This document shows, piece after piece, positions 46,372 through 58,002 of a DNA stretch of 64,000 nucleotides. The notes below the pieces were generated by a model. That model did no database searches. It saw nothing but the letters and a program-made list of their open reading frames with translations, and was not told the origin of the DNA. The DNA lies in NCBI RefSeq assembly GCF_004664715.2, contig NC_051079.1, positions 60,628,660-60,692,659 on the forward strand, written 5' to 3'. Each line of letters begins with the position of its first letter. Positions within the stretch are counted from its first letter, which is position 1. The translations under genes and the position numbers were made by a program. Origin of the DNA: Peromyscus leucopus (lineage: Eukaryota > Chordata > Mammalia > Rodentia > Cricetidae).

Positions 46372-46412
46372 GTAAAAGCATGCACCACCAAGCCTGGCTT
46401 AATATTTACCCC
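46372..46412 (-). mobile_element. B1 SINE fragment
   Basis: 'aaaagcatgcaccaccaagc' followed by 'ctggcttaa' is the reverse complement of a B1 5' end only. Confidence 0.55.
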
Positions 46413-46668
46413 TTAAGTAACCATCAACATCTGAGTTGAAAGGACCTTCCAGGTTCAAGTTGAACCTATCTTCTTATGTTACTATTTGTCAAGGTCCCAG
46501 AGGGAGGGAAAAGTAAGTTGTAATTATAAAACCATGCACTAAAACCCCAAATTTGACAATAGGTGAAATCAGTACAGAATGTGGCAAGTATAAATCATGT
46601 GCTCTCCCACAGTGGTACTGGGGCAAATTTTTCCACAGTAGAAATGAAGATGAAGCTGAACTATGAGT

Positions 46669-46680
46669 GCCACCTAGTGG
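46669..46680 (-). promoter_or_regulatory. CTCF-type motif
   Basis: The minus strand reads CCACTAGGTGGC, a full match to the core CCASYAGRKGGC. Flanks also fit (TGT before, ACT after). It lies outside any repeat I recognise. Confidence 0.55.
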
Positions 46681-46959
46681 ACAGTTTCATCACTGCACAA
46701 ACCTCCTCCAAAGAGTGAAAGGTGGATGCTGAGGCTGAGTATTATCCACCTGTCTCTACCCGCATCTTATACCCTTGACATTGTGCCACTTCTTAGCACA
46801 TGGGAAGTTGAGGAAATGCCTGCATCTAATCATCTGAGAACTCAGGAGCATCAGGTAACAGAAAGCAGGGACACGGGAATAACTGATAAGGAAGTAGAGG
46901 GGATGAAATGAGAAGGGACAGTAAAAAGGGAAAGCTCAATGTAGATACATGTGTATATA

Positions 46960-47072
46960 CACTCATTCATAAAGCAGTCCACACTCATTCACACATTCAT
47001 AAAGCAATCCACACTCATTCACACATTCATGAAGCAGTCCACACTCATTCTCACACATTCATAAAGCAGTTC
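46960..47072. repeat. Minisatellite of about 30-33 bp, 3.5 copies
   Basis: Units consist of 'cacactcattc', 'acacattcat' and 'aaagcagtcc' in tandem, with the third unit three bases longer (an added TCA/CAC). Copies differ by a few substitutions. An open frame rich in His-Thr-Ile-Lys runs through it because unit lengths are close to multiples of three. Confidence 0.9.
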
Positions 47073-47819
47073 GCTTGCTCTATTTCCTGCAACAAGTGGA
47101 CTTGTTTTTTCTGACGTCTTTGAACTTCAAGGTTTCCCTTTGTTCTCAAAGTGGATTTTGGCCTGGGTAAATCCTGGGCGGGCACTGAACATCTTCGGAC
47201 AGAGAGCTTCTGCCATGCTCTACCCTGGTACTGGCAGCCTGCTGCAGACTTCCCCGGAAAATTGTCGTTCACTCATTTTACTTTCTATCCTAGACTGTGA
47301 CAGGGATTCAAACGTGTCATGCTAGCTTGAATTGCTAGTCAAGACAGCAGAAAAGGCTGGGACTGGACTCCTGGGCTCAGTCTTCAAAGCATTTCTGGCT
47401 AGCAGCTGCCGCTCTGACAAGCTCCTTGGTGAGGGGATCAATGAGACAGCATTTATCTTCCTGACAGAACCGCCCTGAAGTGGCTGTTTGTTTTTGTACA
47501 GGCACTGCAGTTGAGAAGGATAGGACTCAGATCTTGGGCTCCACCTTGGTGACTTTGCAAAGGGAGAGATTTTCCTCACTAAAGCGACAAAACTGAGGTC
47601 ACCAATGGGGCAGGAGCCTTGAGGTTACAATCCCAGCTCTGAGACAGAGGCCATGACTTGAGAGGGCTGCATGCTGCTCAAGCAGGAGCCCTCTCATTGT
47701 GGACTGGGCTGTTGGCAGTCTTCCATGTGAACAGCCAGGACTGTGTGTCTGTGGGGAGTCATCGTCTGTGTGTAAGACAGACTCAAAGCAGGTCCTGCCT
47801 GGCCTCTAACTAGCCCTAT

Positions 47820-47950
47820 ATGCTCTAAGTCACTTCCACCTGGGTCTCACTGCTTTCCTCTATAAAGTGGAGATTGTGGTGCCTTCCAAGTGGGATTTTT
47901 ATAAGAACTCATCAATGAACACAACAATGCCCAACACAAGCCAGGCTCAG
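47820..47950 (+). mobile_element. MIR SINE fossil
   Basis: 'ctgctttcctctataaagtg' and 'gagattgtggtgccttccaa', then 'caacacaagccaggctcagc', follow MIR sense order (…tcctcatctgtaaaatggg…agtgcctggcac…). Confidence 0.6.
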
Positions 47951-48307
47951 CATTAAGGTCCCCTCCAATTGTATTATATTTCTATTATGTATATGTTGCA
48001 TTTTAATACACCCCTAACAACAATGGAAGGGCATCTCTTTGAACTTCAGAACCTTTTTAAACAAGTAAAACATTTATTTCACTTTGAATTATTTAAAGAA
48101 TTAGCATTTAGGTTCCAGGATTTCCCTAGTATTCTTTTAAAGAGACAGTATGATATCCCTACAAAACATAATGATATTTTGAAGACCAGGAAGTCTTTCT
48201 ATAATCAAGCATATTTCGTTCAAATAATAGTCCATAAGTGAATAATGTTTTGCCATTGTAAACACTCATTTCCTACAAACCAGAAATTGTTTCTTCATCT
48301 CAAAGTA

Positions 48308-48400
48308 CAGCATTTATTAAACACTTTGATGTGTTAGGCAGTGTTCTATTTGTTGTACAGTTTCTAAATGAATTTTAGCAACAGTAAAATTCACTGTTTA
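48308..48400 (-). mobile_element. MIR-type SINE fossil
   Basis: 'catttattaaacactttgat' and 'gtgttaggcagtgttctatt' match the antisense end of MIR (catttattgagcgcttactatgtgccaggcactgttct). Confidence 0.6.
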
Positions 48401-49434
48401 GTACTTAGTTCTTTGAATGCTAACAAAGGCATAGAGTGATAGATCTGTCACCACCACAACTGGCACAGAAAAGAAAAAAAGCAGTTCTGTCACTCCCAGA
48501 CATGCACTATCCCTTTGGAGTCAGCTCCCTTACTCTCGGTCCCTGAAAAATATCGGTCCACGTAGGAAAGAGTGAGCAGCACAGGAAACAAGATGCCATG
48601 GCAAAGGGCTGAACATATAGAATTGGAGAGCTGGCTGCAGAGTAGCCAGCAGAGAGACTCCTAAAGAATGATAAAGGATGGATCTATACCCTTGACATGC
48701 ACACATGCCTTTAAGATTAGAATTAACTTATTGGGGATTGTTGTTTATGGATCTTGTTTAAATTTTAATGCAGGAATATATTTTACAACTGACATCACCA
48801 TATGCTTTATACTGTCCAAAAGGAATTAGTTTAATATTCTTACCATAGTAGAAAGAATTGAAGAGTTTTATTTGGTAACCTTAGGCATCAAATGATGACA
48901 TTTACTCAATGCCCAAGCTTAGAGAGTCCCACTCCTCTGCTTTACCTGAATATTTTGTCTTGAAGAGTCTAAATCTACAAATGATCTCATTTTGTTTCCA
49001 CAGTAGGCAGCATGCAGAGTTGGGATAAGTTCAAATTCAGACTCCAGAGTTCACTCTCCTTCTGTTTTACTGAATCTTATGGGATATTTCATCCGTGATC
49101 ATGACTCCTAAGGCCTCATGGTCACTGTCCTATAAAGCAGAGGCCTTGTGTCCTCATGGACAAACACTGATGATAAACAAGGGCTGACTGTTCTATAGAA
49201 CTGTGAGTTGGCAGGCAGTTGTTGGCTATTTAATTTACATTTTAAACAACATTTTTCCACGAGTGCAAGCTCAGTCTCTTTCTAAATTGTCCCTTGAGGT
49301 GATGCGTATTCTTCCAACTTGGGTTTCTTTATCTTGAAAGGGGGAATCTTCTTGGGTTCATTATCTCCAGATAACCTGCCATGAAGTCACCCATACTGTA
49401 ACTGGAGAGCCATTCTGCCAGCCTATACCCAGCC

Positions 49435-49760
49435 ATTCATTAGATCTGCCAGTACCTCCTTCTCAGAGACTACATCTGCTCCATCCACACCACCTCTGTC
49501 AGTGTCTGTGAGGTCCTAGCTCAGGTGGACTCTGGGAACAGCATTGTAATTGGCCTTCACAGCTCTCATCTGGCTCTCCTCTGATCCAGCCTCCTCCACT
49601 GTCTTCACAGTGGCCATTCAGATGTGCACAGTCCTGCTTAAAACCTGCAGCAATTCCATCTCCTCAGTGAAGACATCTCAAGCTCTGAGCCTTTTCTGTT
49701 CCAACTTCACTTCCTCCTCAACCTTCTCTTCTCTCACAACCCCTACATCCATCATATTCC
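49435..49760 (+). mobile_element. Possible L2-type fossil
   Basis: 'ctccatccacaccacctctg', 'tctgatccagcctcctccac' and 'agtcctgcttaaaacctgca' recall an ancient mammal-wide LINE segment. Identity is too low to be sure. Confidence 0.35.
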
Positions 49761-51486
49761 TCAGCACAGAACTACTTCCAAATTGCCTAAGCAGCTTCTT
49801 CCTCTTGCTTATTCAGGACCACACTTGTTCAGCTTTTTTTGGCTTGTGCTCCAAGCAGCCCCTAACAGTGTTAGACTAGTAACTTGTAATGTTTCCTCTG
49901 ATAATGTTTCTACTTTCTCCTATCCTACCTGAGTGGTGACTTTAGACCTAATTCCCTGTAATGCGCATACCCAACTGATCATGCACCCACATGTGCACAT
50001 GCACAATAGTGAATCTGACATCCATCTGCTTCATCCCCTGTGCCCAGTACAGTTCCGTGATACACAGCAAATATACACCAACTTCCAATTAAGTGGATAC
50101 ATTCAAAAGTCAAAATTTGAGATTGACTGGGTCCTGACATTTTGAGATACTACTATAAGGAGTCACATGTGTGGCTTCATTTAAAACATACATGAGAACT
50201 TCAATATATAAGATAAGACCTACCATAGCAGGGTATACTTTATCCAACCAATGGCATAAGCAGCTGCTTTTATGATGACCATTTAGACTCTTACAGCCAA
50301 AAGACTTCAATAGTCTTTTCAAATCCAGCCTGCTTATGGCTAAAATGTCAGTCCAGTACATGTCTGTCCAGGAATTTCCAGAAACGGACTCTACCACCAT
50401 GATCTTCTGAGGCATGCATAATACTCAGGCCAAAACTATAAAACTTCAGGATCTGCAAAGGTTGGCATGGAGCATCTCCTAGCCAAACACCTTTATGTAC
50501 AGTATAATCTAAAGAGGCTTATGAGATAACTCTTGTGTTCCCAATGTCTCTCTCTCTTGGACCACAAGCCTTGACCACTCACAACAGAGACATTCCTGTA
50601 ATGGAGCCACTGTGTTCTTGTAAATGCAAGTGGTCCCAAAAGAGCAGGAGGCATGACAAACTCCCTCTGTCCCATGTATGGATCACCTCCTCCAGTGAAG
50701 GGGGTTGGGAACTTGGGGAAAAGACAGATGACTCTATCAGGGTACCACAGTTACCTCAATTCGCCTCCATGTCAGCTCAAGTTCTTCACACTATCTGCTT
50801 CTGTCACTTATATCAGAAGCCTTATGAGTTGGCCCACTGAGTGAGACAGACTGAAATCTAGTTAGTTGATTGTATTGTTTGAAACCTACAAGTCTCCTAT
50901 GAGACTTCCACAAGGTTTTGAACCAAGTCTAGGTCTGAAAAGGTTTCAAAACCAAGTAAATCAAACCTGGACAAAGGGTTCTGCTGAGCTACGTGCATCC
51001 AATGTCAAATGAAATGGCTCTGTGATCTCTTTCAAAAGCACGATTGTTCTTGGCAGTTCCACGAAACTGTCATTTTTCCCCCAGAAGGCAGAGCAAGACC
51101 ACTTTTCAGGAAATGATACCATCCAATTTATAAGTGCACACGACTCGGCTACACTCTCCAGGGTGCCCAATAAAGCTGATTTGCACTGATCTCCAATAAT
51201 GCCCATGAATAATCCATGAATAATGCACATTTCAGACATGTCCTGAAAAACAGTTTAAGTAGAAATAGATGGTGTTATGTCATGTCTTCCAGGGCAAGGG
51301 TTCAAAGTGCACAGAAACCAAATTAAACAGATGAAGAAGGGCAGAGAGGGTTGGGGAGCTCCTCAGAGAATCGGGGCATTCATGAAGAGACATGCTCATC
51401 AGAAATGGGCCCAAGGAGCCAAAGCAGCCCTTTGCAGGAGGACTGAAGAGCAATTCTGTACTAAATGCAACAATGTACACTTCATA

Positions 51487-52795
51487 CAGCCACACATGAG
51501 GAAGGTTTTTTATTTTTTAGTAATTATTTGAGAATCTCACACATTGTTTTTCAATCATATTCACCCTCAACTCTTCCCTGTAATTCCTCCCAGATCTACC
51601 CTCACATTCCCAACATCCCCCAACTCTATGTCCTCGTTTTTTGGGGGGGCGTTTTTTTGGTTTTTTTGTTTTTGTTTTGTTTTGTTTTTTCTTTTTTCTT
51701 TTTTTAATAACCCGTGAGCTCCGGTTTCTGCTGTCCATATACCCATGGATGTGAGACTACCCACTGGGGTGTGTTCAACCACCAGGACTCACACCCTTAA
51801 AGAAAACTGACTATCCCTCCAGGAGAAGCCATCAACTGCCCATAGCTACTGTTAGGGACAGGAGCACATGAACACCTCCTCGGTCTCTGCTAGAGTATTC
51901 ACTGGCTTGACCTTGTACGGGTAACCACAGCTGTGTGTGTGTTCATGAGCACAGCAGTCCTAACAAGGCCTGTGATTCTATTTTGCTCTGGTCCTCCCCA
52001 ACTTGTGTGTGGCTCTTTCAACTTTTTGCCTCTTTTTCTGCAATTGTCCCTGAGCCTTGGGGGAGGAGTGTGATAGAAATGTCCCATCTGTGGCTGGGCA
52101 CCCCACAGTCAGTCCCTTGTTCTTGACACTGTGGCTCCTTGTCAGTTTCTATGTTAACCACCATCTACTTCACCAAGAAACTCCTCTGAGGAGGTCTGAG
52201 AGCTGTGCTAATCTGTGGGTAGAAATATACAAACCTAGAAAGCAGTAGCTACTATGTCTACTTGGTGACACACCAGTCGGTTCACCTCTGGGGCCTGTGA
52301 GCTCCCCAACCATGGATTTTTAGCTAGATTTACAGTATGAGGCATGTGTTTCCTCCTCTGGAGCAGGCCTTAAATCTAATTTTAAAAAAGCAGTTGGTTA
52401 CTCCATAATGTCTGTGCCACTCTTGCACCCAGGGTTCTATCTTGCCACCTCAGTCATCACTGGAATTCACAGGGTTTGTAGCTTGCTAAGACTGTCGATG
52501 TGTTTTTTTAACCCAGCAGGCTACAAAACACCTTCCAGTACTGTGAGAGCTAATCAGCTAGGAGGAAGCTTCTTGCTCAGAACCAACTTCATCTCTCCAG
52601 GTCCTTTGAGCAATGTGTGTAGCAGCATCTTTAGCAATGGGGTCTTACAGTCAAGTTCTAGTGGGAAATCAAGAGCAGTGGTCATAACCTACCTAGTTTC
52701 AGAGGATGGGGGGAGTCTCTATGACACCTCTGACCAACAATTTGAAGGGGATGTATCTCATACCTGGCACTGAACAATAGATAGTTTTCTACCTT
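51487..52795 (-). mobile_element. Rodent L1 (Lx-type) 3' UTR, antisense
   Basis: In antisense it carries 'gctgtccatatacccatgga', 'tgtccctgagccttggggga' and 'aggtctgagagctgtgctaa', all words of an older rodent L1 3' UTR. The A-rich end would be near 51487-51540. A G-run and T-rich stretch (51637-51707) looks like a separate simple repeat. No ORF2 is attached. Confidence 0.6.
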
Positions 52796-52844
52796 GACAA
52801 GATAAATATGTGTGTTGTGTATCTGCATGTGCATGTGTGTGCAT

Positions 52845-52881
<37 letters not shown>

Positions 52882-52893
52882 CTATATATTATA
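52845..52893. repeat. (CA)n(TA)n microsatellite
   Basis: CA run (52845-52864) passes into a TA run (52865-52880) and TATA-rich sequence. Confidence 0.92.
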
Positions 52894-53925
52894 CATATTC
52901 ATATATATTCACTTATATATGGTTTATTGGTGTGGCTTACAGGTTGTTGTACAGCTAGTAAAGCAACAGCCATCTCTTGATGGAAAAACCAAGAACTCAG
53001 TAGTTCTGTTGTCTATGAGGCTGGACATCTCAGCTGGTCTTCAGTCTACATTGGAATCCTGAAGAAGCAGGTTTTAACGCCAATGAAGTAAGGCCTTAAT
53101 GGCAGGATAGATGAACTTACCAACAAGAGCGAGGACAAACAGGCATTCAGCAAAAGGAAGACTCTATTTTTTTTCCTTATTCAGCTCCCTGCTCAGGGGC
53201 TCTCGAAGTCCTGAGAAAGGCAGATGTCTCCATTCTCATGGCTAAAGAGCAGGGCTAAGTGGGGAACCACATCCTTTATGGTGATCATGTAGGACCATGA
53301 GGCAAGTGCTTGAAGCACACTGTCTGGCCTAGGATAATGTTCTGACTCCCAGGCTTCAAAGCAAGTGAAGGAAACAATGACAAATTCTCCTTGAGAATAA
53401 CAAAATACTAGTTGATCACCGGTAGGAGTGCCTGAGTCAGCCACACAAGACCCAGTTCTTCTAGTGCACTGCTCCTGGGGTTGACAAGAAGCCTGAGAAA
53501 GCATCTCCCAGGATGACGTGCATGTAAACAGGATGACTGATTGACTTGAACACTGACTGATAATTGGTTTCCAGGCTGTGCTGAGTGAGGTTAATTTCTT
53601 CTCTCCTAGTGGGAGGGAGTAAGGAAGTGATTGACTTGTAACCATTCATTCTTTCTCCATTTAACTCTTTGTGACAGTACAGATTGGCTAAAGTATACTG
53701 CTTTCATTGCCTCCTAATAGAACAGCATTTATAGAATTGAAATGCAGATGCAACTAATCTTGTTACCTTACTTGGTCCATTCTGGCTGATGAGGCATCTC
53801 ATTTACTTCTTTGTACATAGGAGAACTGTAAGAGAAATTGAGTATCAATCCTACAGTACATGTTGTATGTAGCAGTGCTGATTAGGACTGTAACACAAGC
53901 AGTTTTGTTGAATAGAGAATGAGAG
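52894..53925. other. Unassigned non-coding stretch
   Basis: No gene or recognised repeat was found. The 150-codon minus frame (53193-53645) has no identifiable domain. Confidence 0.4.
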
Positions 53926-54168
53926 ATGGGGGAACAAAAACTATATGAGAGAGAAAGGAGGGGAAGGAAGGAAATAAAAAGGGAGAGTTGGAGGAAGGAA
54001 AGACAAGAGAATAAGAACAAAAGAAAAAGAAAGGAAGGAAGGAAGGGAGGAAGGAAGGAAGGAAGGGTAAAGGAAGAGAGGGAGGGAGGAGAAGAGCAAG
54101 AAAGAAAAAAGGAAGGAAGGGAGGGAAGGAGGGAGGGAGGGAAGGAGGGAGGGAGGGAGGGAGGAAAT
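53926..54168. repeat. Purine microsatellite (GGAA/GGGA), left of the MaLR
   Basis: About 240 bases of GGAA, GAAA and GGGA repeats end where the MaLR LTR remnant begins. Similar sequence restarts at 57687. A 146-codon minus frame rich in Leu/Pro/Ser/Phe is a repeat artefact. Confidence 0.93.
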
Positions 54169-54169
54169 A

Positions 54170-54205
54170 TGGTTGATTTAAATAGGAATGGCCCAAATTA
54201 AGACA
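54170..54205 (+). mobile_element. Collapsed 5' LTR of a MaLR provirus
   Basis: 'tggttgatttaaataggaat' equals the start of the 3' LTR (57316), but after about 26 bases the text jumps to 'aattaagaca', the LTR end, followed at once by the interior start. About 330 bp of the LTR is missing. Confidence 0.65.
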
Positions 54206-54802
54206 GAAGTTGGTACCAGGGACTGGGGTGTTGCTCTGATAGGCCTGATCATGTTCTTGTTTGCAGGAATGTAGACTGGGACTGTGGATTAGAAAAGCAG
54301 ATGAATGCTTTAAGTGGGCCATCCTAATAGGAAAAGGACAGTGGTGCTGGGGGTGATTTGAACTTTAGAGGCCTGGCTCAAGAGGTTTCAGAAGAGAAGA
54401 ATGTTAGTATGTGGCCTCGAGACTGGTTTTGTAAATTTTGGGGAAGAATGCCCTTGTCCAAAAAGTCTGCCTGAAGCTAACGTGAAGAGATTTGGATTAA
54501 TTTCACTGGCAGAGGAGATCTTAAAATAATCTGGTGTTGATTCTGTTGTGTGGCTATTAACGGTCATGCTTATATAGATCTATAATGGAAAAGGGCAAGC
54601 TAGGCAAGGAAAAATACAAAAGGTACAGATTGAGAAGAAAGGGGCACCAGGAAGTGGAATAGAGATAACTCCTCTGTTCACAGAGATAAACAGATTAAAG
54701 GAAAACCTGATGTTAAATGGAATAAAGGGAGTGGTGATCTCAGGGCAAAAAACCCAACCAGCTAAGCTTCCAACTTGTGAAAAGGAATTAAAGAACAGTT
54801 TA

Positions 54803-54952
54803 GTCCCAAGCATGGTGATACATACCTTTAATCCCAGCACTCAACAGACAGAGGCAAGCAGATCTCTTGAGTTTGAGGACAGCCTGGTCTAAAGAACAGC
54901 TAAGCTTAGGCAGTGACTGAAACCATGAAAAACAGAAAGCTAGTAAAGATGT
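54803..54952 (+). mobile_element. Older B1 SINE inside the MaLR
   Basis: 'gcatggtgatacatacctt' , 'taatcccagcactcaacaga' and 'gaggacagcctggtctaaag' are B1 words with several mutations; the A-rich tail is short. Confidence 0.85.
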
Positions 54953-55484
54953 AATTGAACAAGGGGCCATGTTCCAACCCCAGCATGCAGAACTTTGCAG
55001 TTCTGACTTTAGAGTCAAGGATAGAAGAAAAGAGATATGGCTTTTGTCTCTGTGACTAAGAAAAGCTACCAAGGTCAGGCATTCAGGGATGTCCCTAGAG
55101 AGGCCATTGTTTGTGAAGTTGAAGTTTGGATATCTTTGGAGACCCCAAGACGTTGGAGATGCCAAAGGTGTAGGATACCTGCAAAGGAGATCTGCTAACA
55201 GGTAGTGGAACCAGTCCAAGAGAAAGAAGTGTGTTTGCTGGAGTTCATCTCCAGATGAGGGTGGGGTCTAAAGATGGGTGGATGCAAGAGCAGTGAAGGG
55301 AGGAGTCAGACATGGGACACTTCTTAGTTTCATTTTAGGAAAGATGGACAGAGAGGAAGTGCATCTCAACATGGCTTGTCCTACTCTGATGGGAGCCATC
55401 CCTGGTGGGACAGGTCCCCACAGAGGACGTAAGGAGTTGGCCAGGGGAGGAGGTGAGCCAGACCATGCTGGTCAGCAGAATCTT

Positions 55485-55741
55485 GCAGCCTGACTGACTA
55501 GCAGCCAGAGTGCTTCTTTATTTATACAGAATTTAGTAAGCATGGATAATTTAGTAAGCATGATGTTCCAAAACATAGATCTTATCATTTTTTGTTTTGG
55601 ACATGTGTTTCACTTCCTGTTCTCATCTTTTAGTCATCATTGATAAACTGACAAGACAGAGTTATCACTTCCAATCATTTTTCTCTCAAGTTTTGACATC
55701 ATTAATAAACAGAGTTATTCTTACCCATTAACCCTATAACC

Positions 55742-55804
<63 letters not shown>

Positions 55805-56790
55805 GTTTTTTGAGACAGGGTTTCTCTGTGTAGCTTTGCGCCTTTCCTGGAGCTCACTTGGTAGCCCAGGCTGGCCTTGAACTCACAGAGATCCGCCTGG
55901 CTCTGCCTCCCAAGTGCTGGGATTAAAGGCGTGCGCCACCAACGCCCGGCCCTATAACCCAATTTTTAAGAATCTAGAGGCATATGACAGCCTATTCTCA
56001 TACTGGTAGCTTTTGTAGCTAAAAGAACATTAGACCAAAACAAAAGCAAGCCAGCCTGAGCATATTGCCATGTCCCAAGCAGTGTATTATTAACTCTTAA
56101 AGGTTACAGTGCCCAAGAAAAATCCTCAGGCCAAAGCTGCTGTAGTTATTATTCAAATTCTGGAATAATACAATATTTATATTTTATATCTTTATAGAAT
56201 TTGTTTATAAGTCTAATCCTGGCATTCTGTTGTTCTTTGGTCATATGACATTACAGTGACTCCACATGTGTTAACTTTTCTAAGAAAGGGAGGTCCTGAC
56301 ATCTCATTCTTCTATCATCTTTCTACTCCATACTTTGCTCATCAATATAAGTCTCTGTGTAGGGCAAAGGTAACTTCAGTTAATCTAATTTTGTTGCTGT
56401 ATGTGCCACATAATTGCTTGAGTATATAGTGGGAAGAAGTTTGCAATCTGATCTGTGGCCAACTCCTCTAGCCCACTGAATCTTGTTCACCTTTTTGAGT
56501 TTACTTTGTTTTTAATATCTTGTTCCTGTGTACATAGAGGGACAGATGTTTCAAGAATGTCTCATAGCCTCCTAAAGAGACCTCTGGCTTCTTTATGTGT
56601 GTCACAACCTCCAAGGCATAAGGAAGACCTTCAAGTAGATAAGGGTAAGGATATCTCCCTAGAAGAGAGTGGGGTAGTATGTTCAGGACTTTCCTGGGGA
56701 AGCATACAAGCAAAACTCTTGGGAGAAGGCATAAATAATTTATATAAAATTTTCCATCAATCCAATATCCCCAAAATGTATGACTATTAA
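55485..56790 (-). mobile_element. Unclassified LTR-like insert inside the MaLR interior
   Basis: This text is not MaLR interior as I know it. On the minus strand there is an AATAAA-like word near 55520 and a composition resembling an ERV LTR. A direct duplication of 'atttagtaagcatg' occurs at 55531-55562. Boundaries and family are not resolved. A young B1 sits inside it. Confidence 0.3.
55750..55950 (-). mobile_element. Very young B1 SINE with a 59-nt pure tail
   Basis: A near-consensus cricetid B1 (minus strand: 'gccgggcgttggtggcgcac', 'ccaggaaaggcgcaaagc', 'gagaaaccctgtctca') with an uninterrupted T-run of about 59 on the plus strand (55745-55803). The 17-bp duplication CCTATAACCCAATTTTT is exact (55733-55749 and 55951-55967), and the inferred cut TTTTT|AA fits L1 endonuclease. 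Tails this long and pure shorten quickly, so insertion was recent. Confidence 0.96.
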
Positions 56791-57315
56791 AAGTGCCCCA
56801 AGTATACAACAAGTGGAGATGAAAACCAAAGGTGGCATGGCAGCCATCATGGGGCTCAGCTTTGCTGGATCTTTGTCAAGCGGCTGTGCTGGCTTTATGA
56901 CTTCTGCCTTTCCCATCACATATGGCTATGCGCCATATGTTGCAGTCAACAAAGCTGAAAGGAATTGGAGATCTGAAGATCACTTTGACATCAGACATGG
57001 AGATGCAGAGTTTAGAATTTGCCCAGTTGGTTTTTAGTCTTGCCTTGGTCTAATATTTCCTCATTATGCTCTCTTTCCTAACTTTTGGAAAGGTAATGTA
57101 TAGCCAGTGCTACTGTATGTTGGAAGTATGTGATCTGCTTTTTGATTTTGATTTTATGGGAGATTATAATTAAGAGATTGCATGAATCTCAGAAGAGACT
57201 TTGAACTTTTAAGTAATATTGAGACTATTAGAGACTATGGAGACTTTTGAAGTTGGACTGAATGCATTTCTGCATTATGTTATAGCTACAATTCTGTGGG
57301 GGCCAGGGAGTGGAA

Positions 57316-57686
57316 TGTGGTTGTTTGAATAGGAATGCCCCCCATAGACTCATGTGTTTGAATGCTTGGCCCATCCTAAGTGGCACTATTAGGAGGTATG
57401 GCCTTGTTGGAAGAAGTGTGTCACTGTCAGGGCAGGCTTCATGGTCTCATATGCTCAAGCTATGCCCAGTGTGGCACACAGTCTACTTCTCCTGCCTCCA
57501 GATAAAGATACAGAACACTCAGCTCCTTTTCCAGCACCATGTCTTTCTGCAGACTGTCATGCTTCTCATCATGATGATAATGGACTAAACCTCTGAAACT
57601 AAGCCAACCTCCACTAAATGTTTTTCTTTGTAAGAGTTGTCATGGTCATGTTGTTTCTTCACAGCAATAGAAACCCTGACTAAGAT
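57316..57686 (+). mobile_element. MaLR (MT/MTE-type) 3' LTR
   Basis: 'tgtggttgtttgaatagga', 'ggaggtatggccttgttgga', 'tttccagcaccatgtctttc', 'ctctgaaactaagccaacct' and 'cacagcaatagaaaccctga' follow the complete MaLR LTR order. It ends at a purine microsatellite. Confidence 0.82.
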
Positions 57687-57750
57687 GGGGAGGGAGGGAT
57701 GAAGGGAGTGAGGGAAGGAGGAATAAAGGGAGGGAGGGAGGGAAGGAAAA
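57687..57750. repeat. Purine microsatellite (GGGA), right of the MaLR
   Basis: GGGA/GGAA repeats resume immediately after the 3' LTR and appear to be the continuation of the tract at 53926-54168. Confidence 0.85.
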
Positions 57751-58002
57751 AATCAGCAAGCATAAGTGGCACCTGTACCCAGCATAGAGACAGAGGTGGT
57801 ATTAGGGCATGATGAGAAGTGCAGTGAACCAGAGATATTCCAAGTCTAAAGTAAGACCTCCAGCTAATTATTTCCAAGTACAATAGCAGTACCGTTATTT
57901 CTAAACCTTCCATGTTTTAAAAGCAAAAGCCAAAAATTTTTATTTGTGGTAAATGTTCCTGATTTCCAAACACTGATACCACATTTTACAAAACTAAATT
58001 AT

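Larger units (their letters stand above)
45491..46959. other. Mostly unassigned stretch
   Basis: Contains a short CA repeat (46087-46103), a B1 fragment (46372-46412) and a strong CTCF-type motif (46669-46680). No gene was recognised. Confidence 0.4.
47073..51486. other. Mostly unassigned stretch with MIR/L2 fossils
   Basis: Holds MIR remnants (47820-47950; 48308-48400) and an L2-like segment (about 49435-49760). The rest is unrecognised. Frames of up to 109 codons were inspected and have no domain. Confidence 0.4.
54206..57315 (+). mobile_element. MaLR (ERVL-MaLR, MT/ORR type) interior
   Basis: The start 'gaagttggtaccagggactg' and 'tgctctgataggcctgatca' (54206-54250), then 'ggcctggctcaagaggtttc' (about 54370), belong to the well-known MaLR interior. 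The 3' part resumes near 56795 ('aaaaccaaaggtggcatggc') and runs to 'gggggccagggagtgg' before the 3' LTR. Typically for MaLRs there is no retroviral coding. Two B1s and an unclassified segment (about 55485-56790) interrupt it. Confidence 0.75.

Noticed and set aside
46960..47072. CRISPR-like array or coding tandem repeat
   Set aside because: Contiguous decaying units with unequal length; no spacers and no flanking coding frame.
49550..49879. 109-codon Ser/Leu-rich plus frame
   Set aside because: It overlaps a probable L2-type fossil and has no domain; composition reflects T/C-rich DNA.
53882..54322. 146-codon minus-strand frame
   Set aside because: It translates the GGAA/GGGA microsatellite and part of the MaLR.
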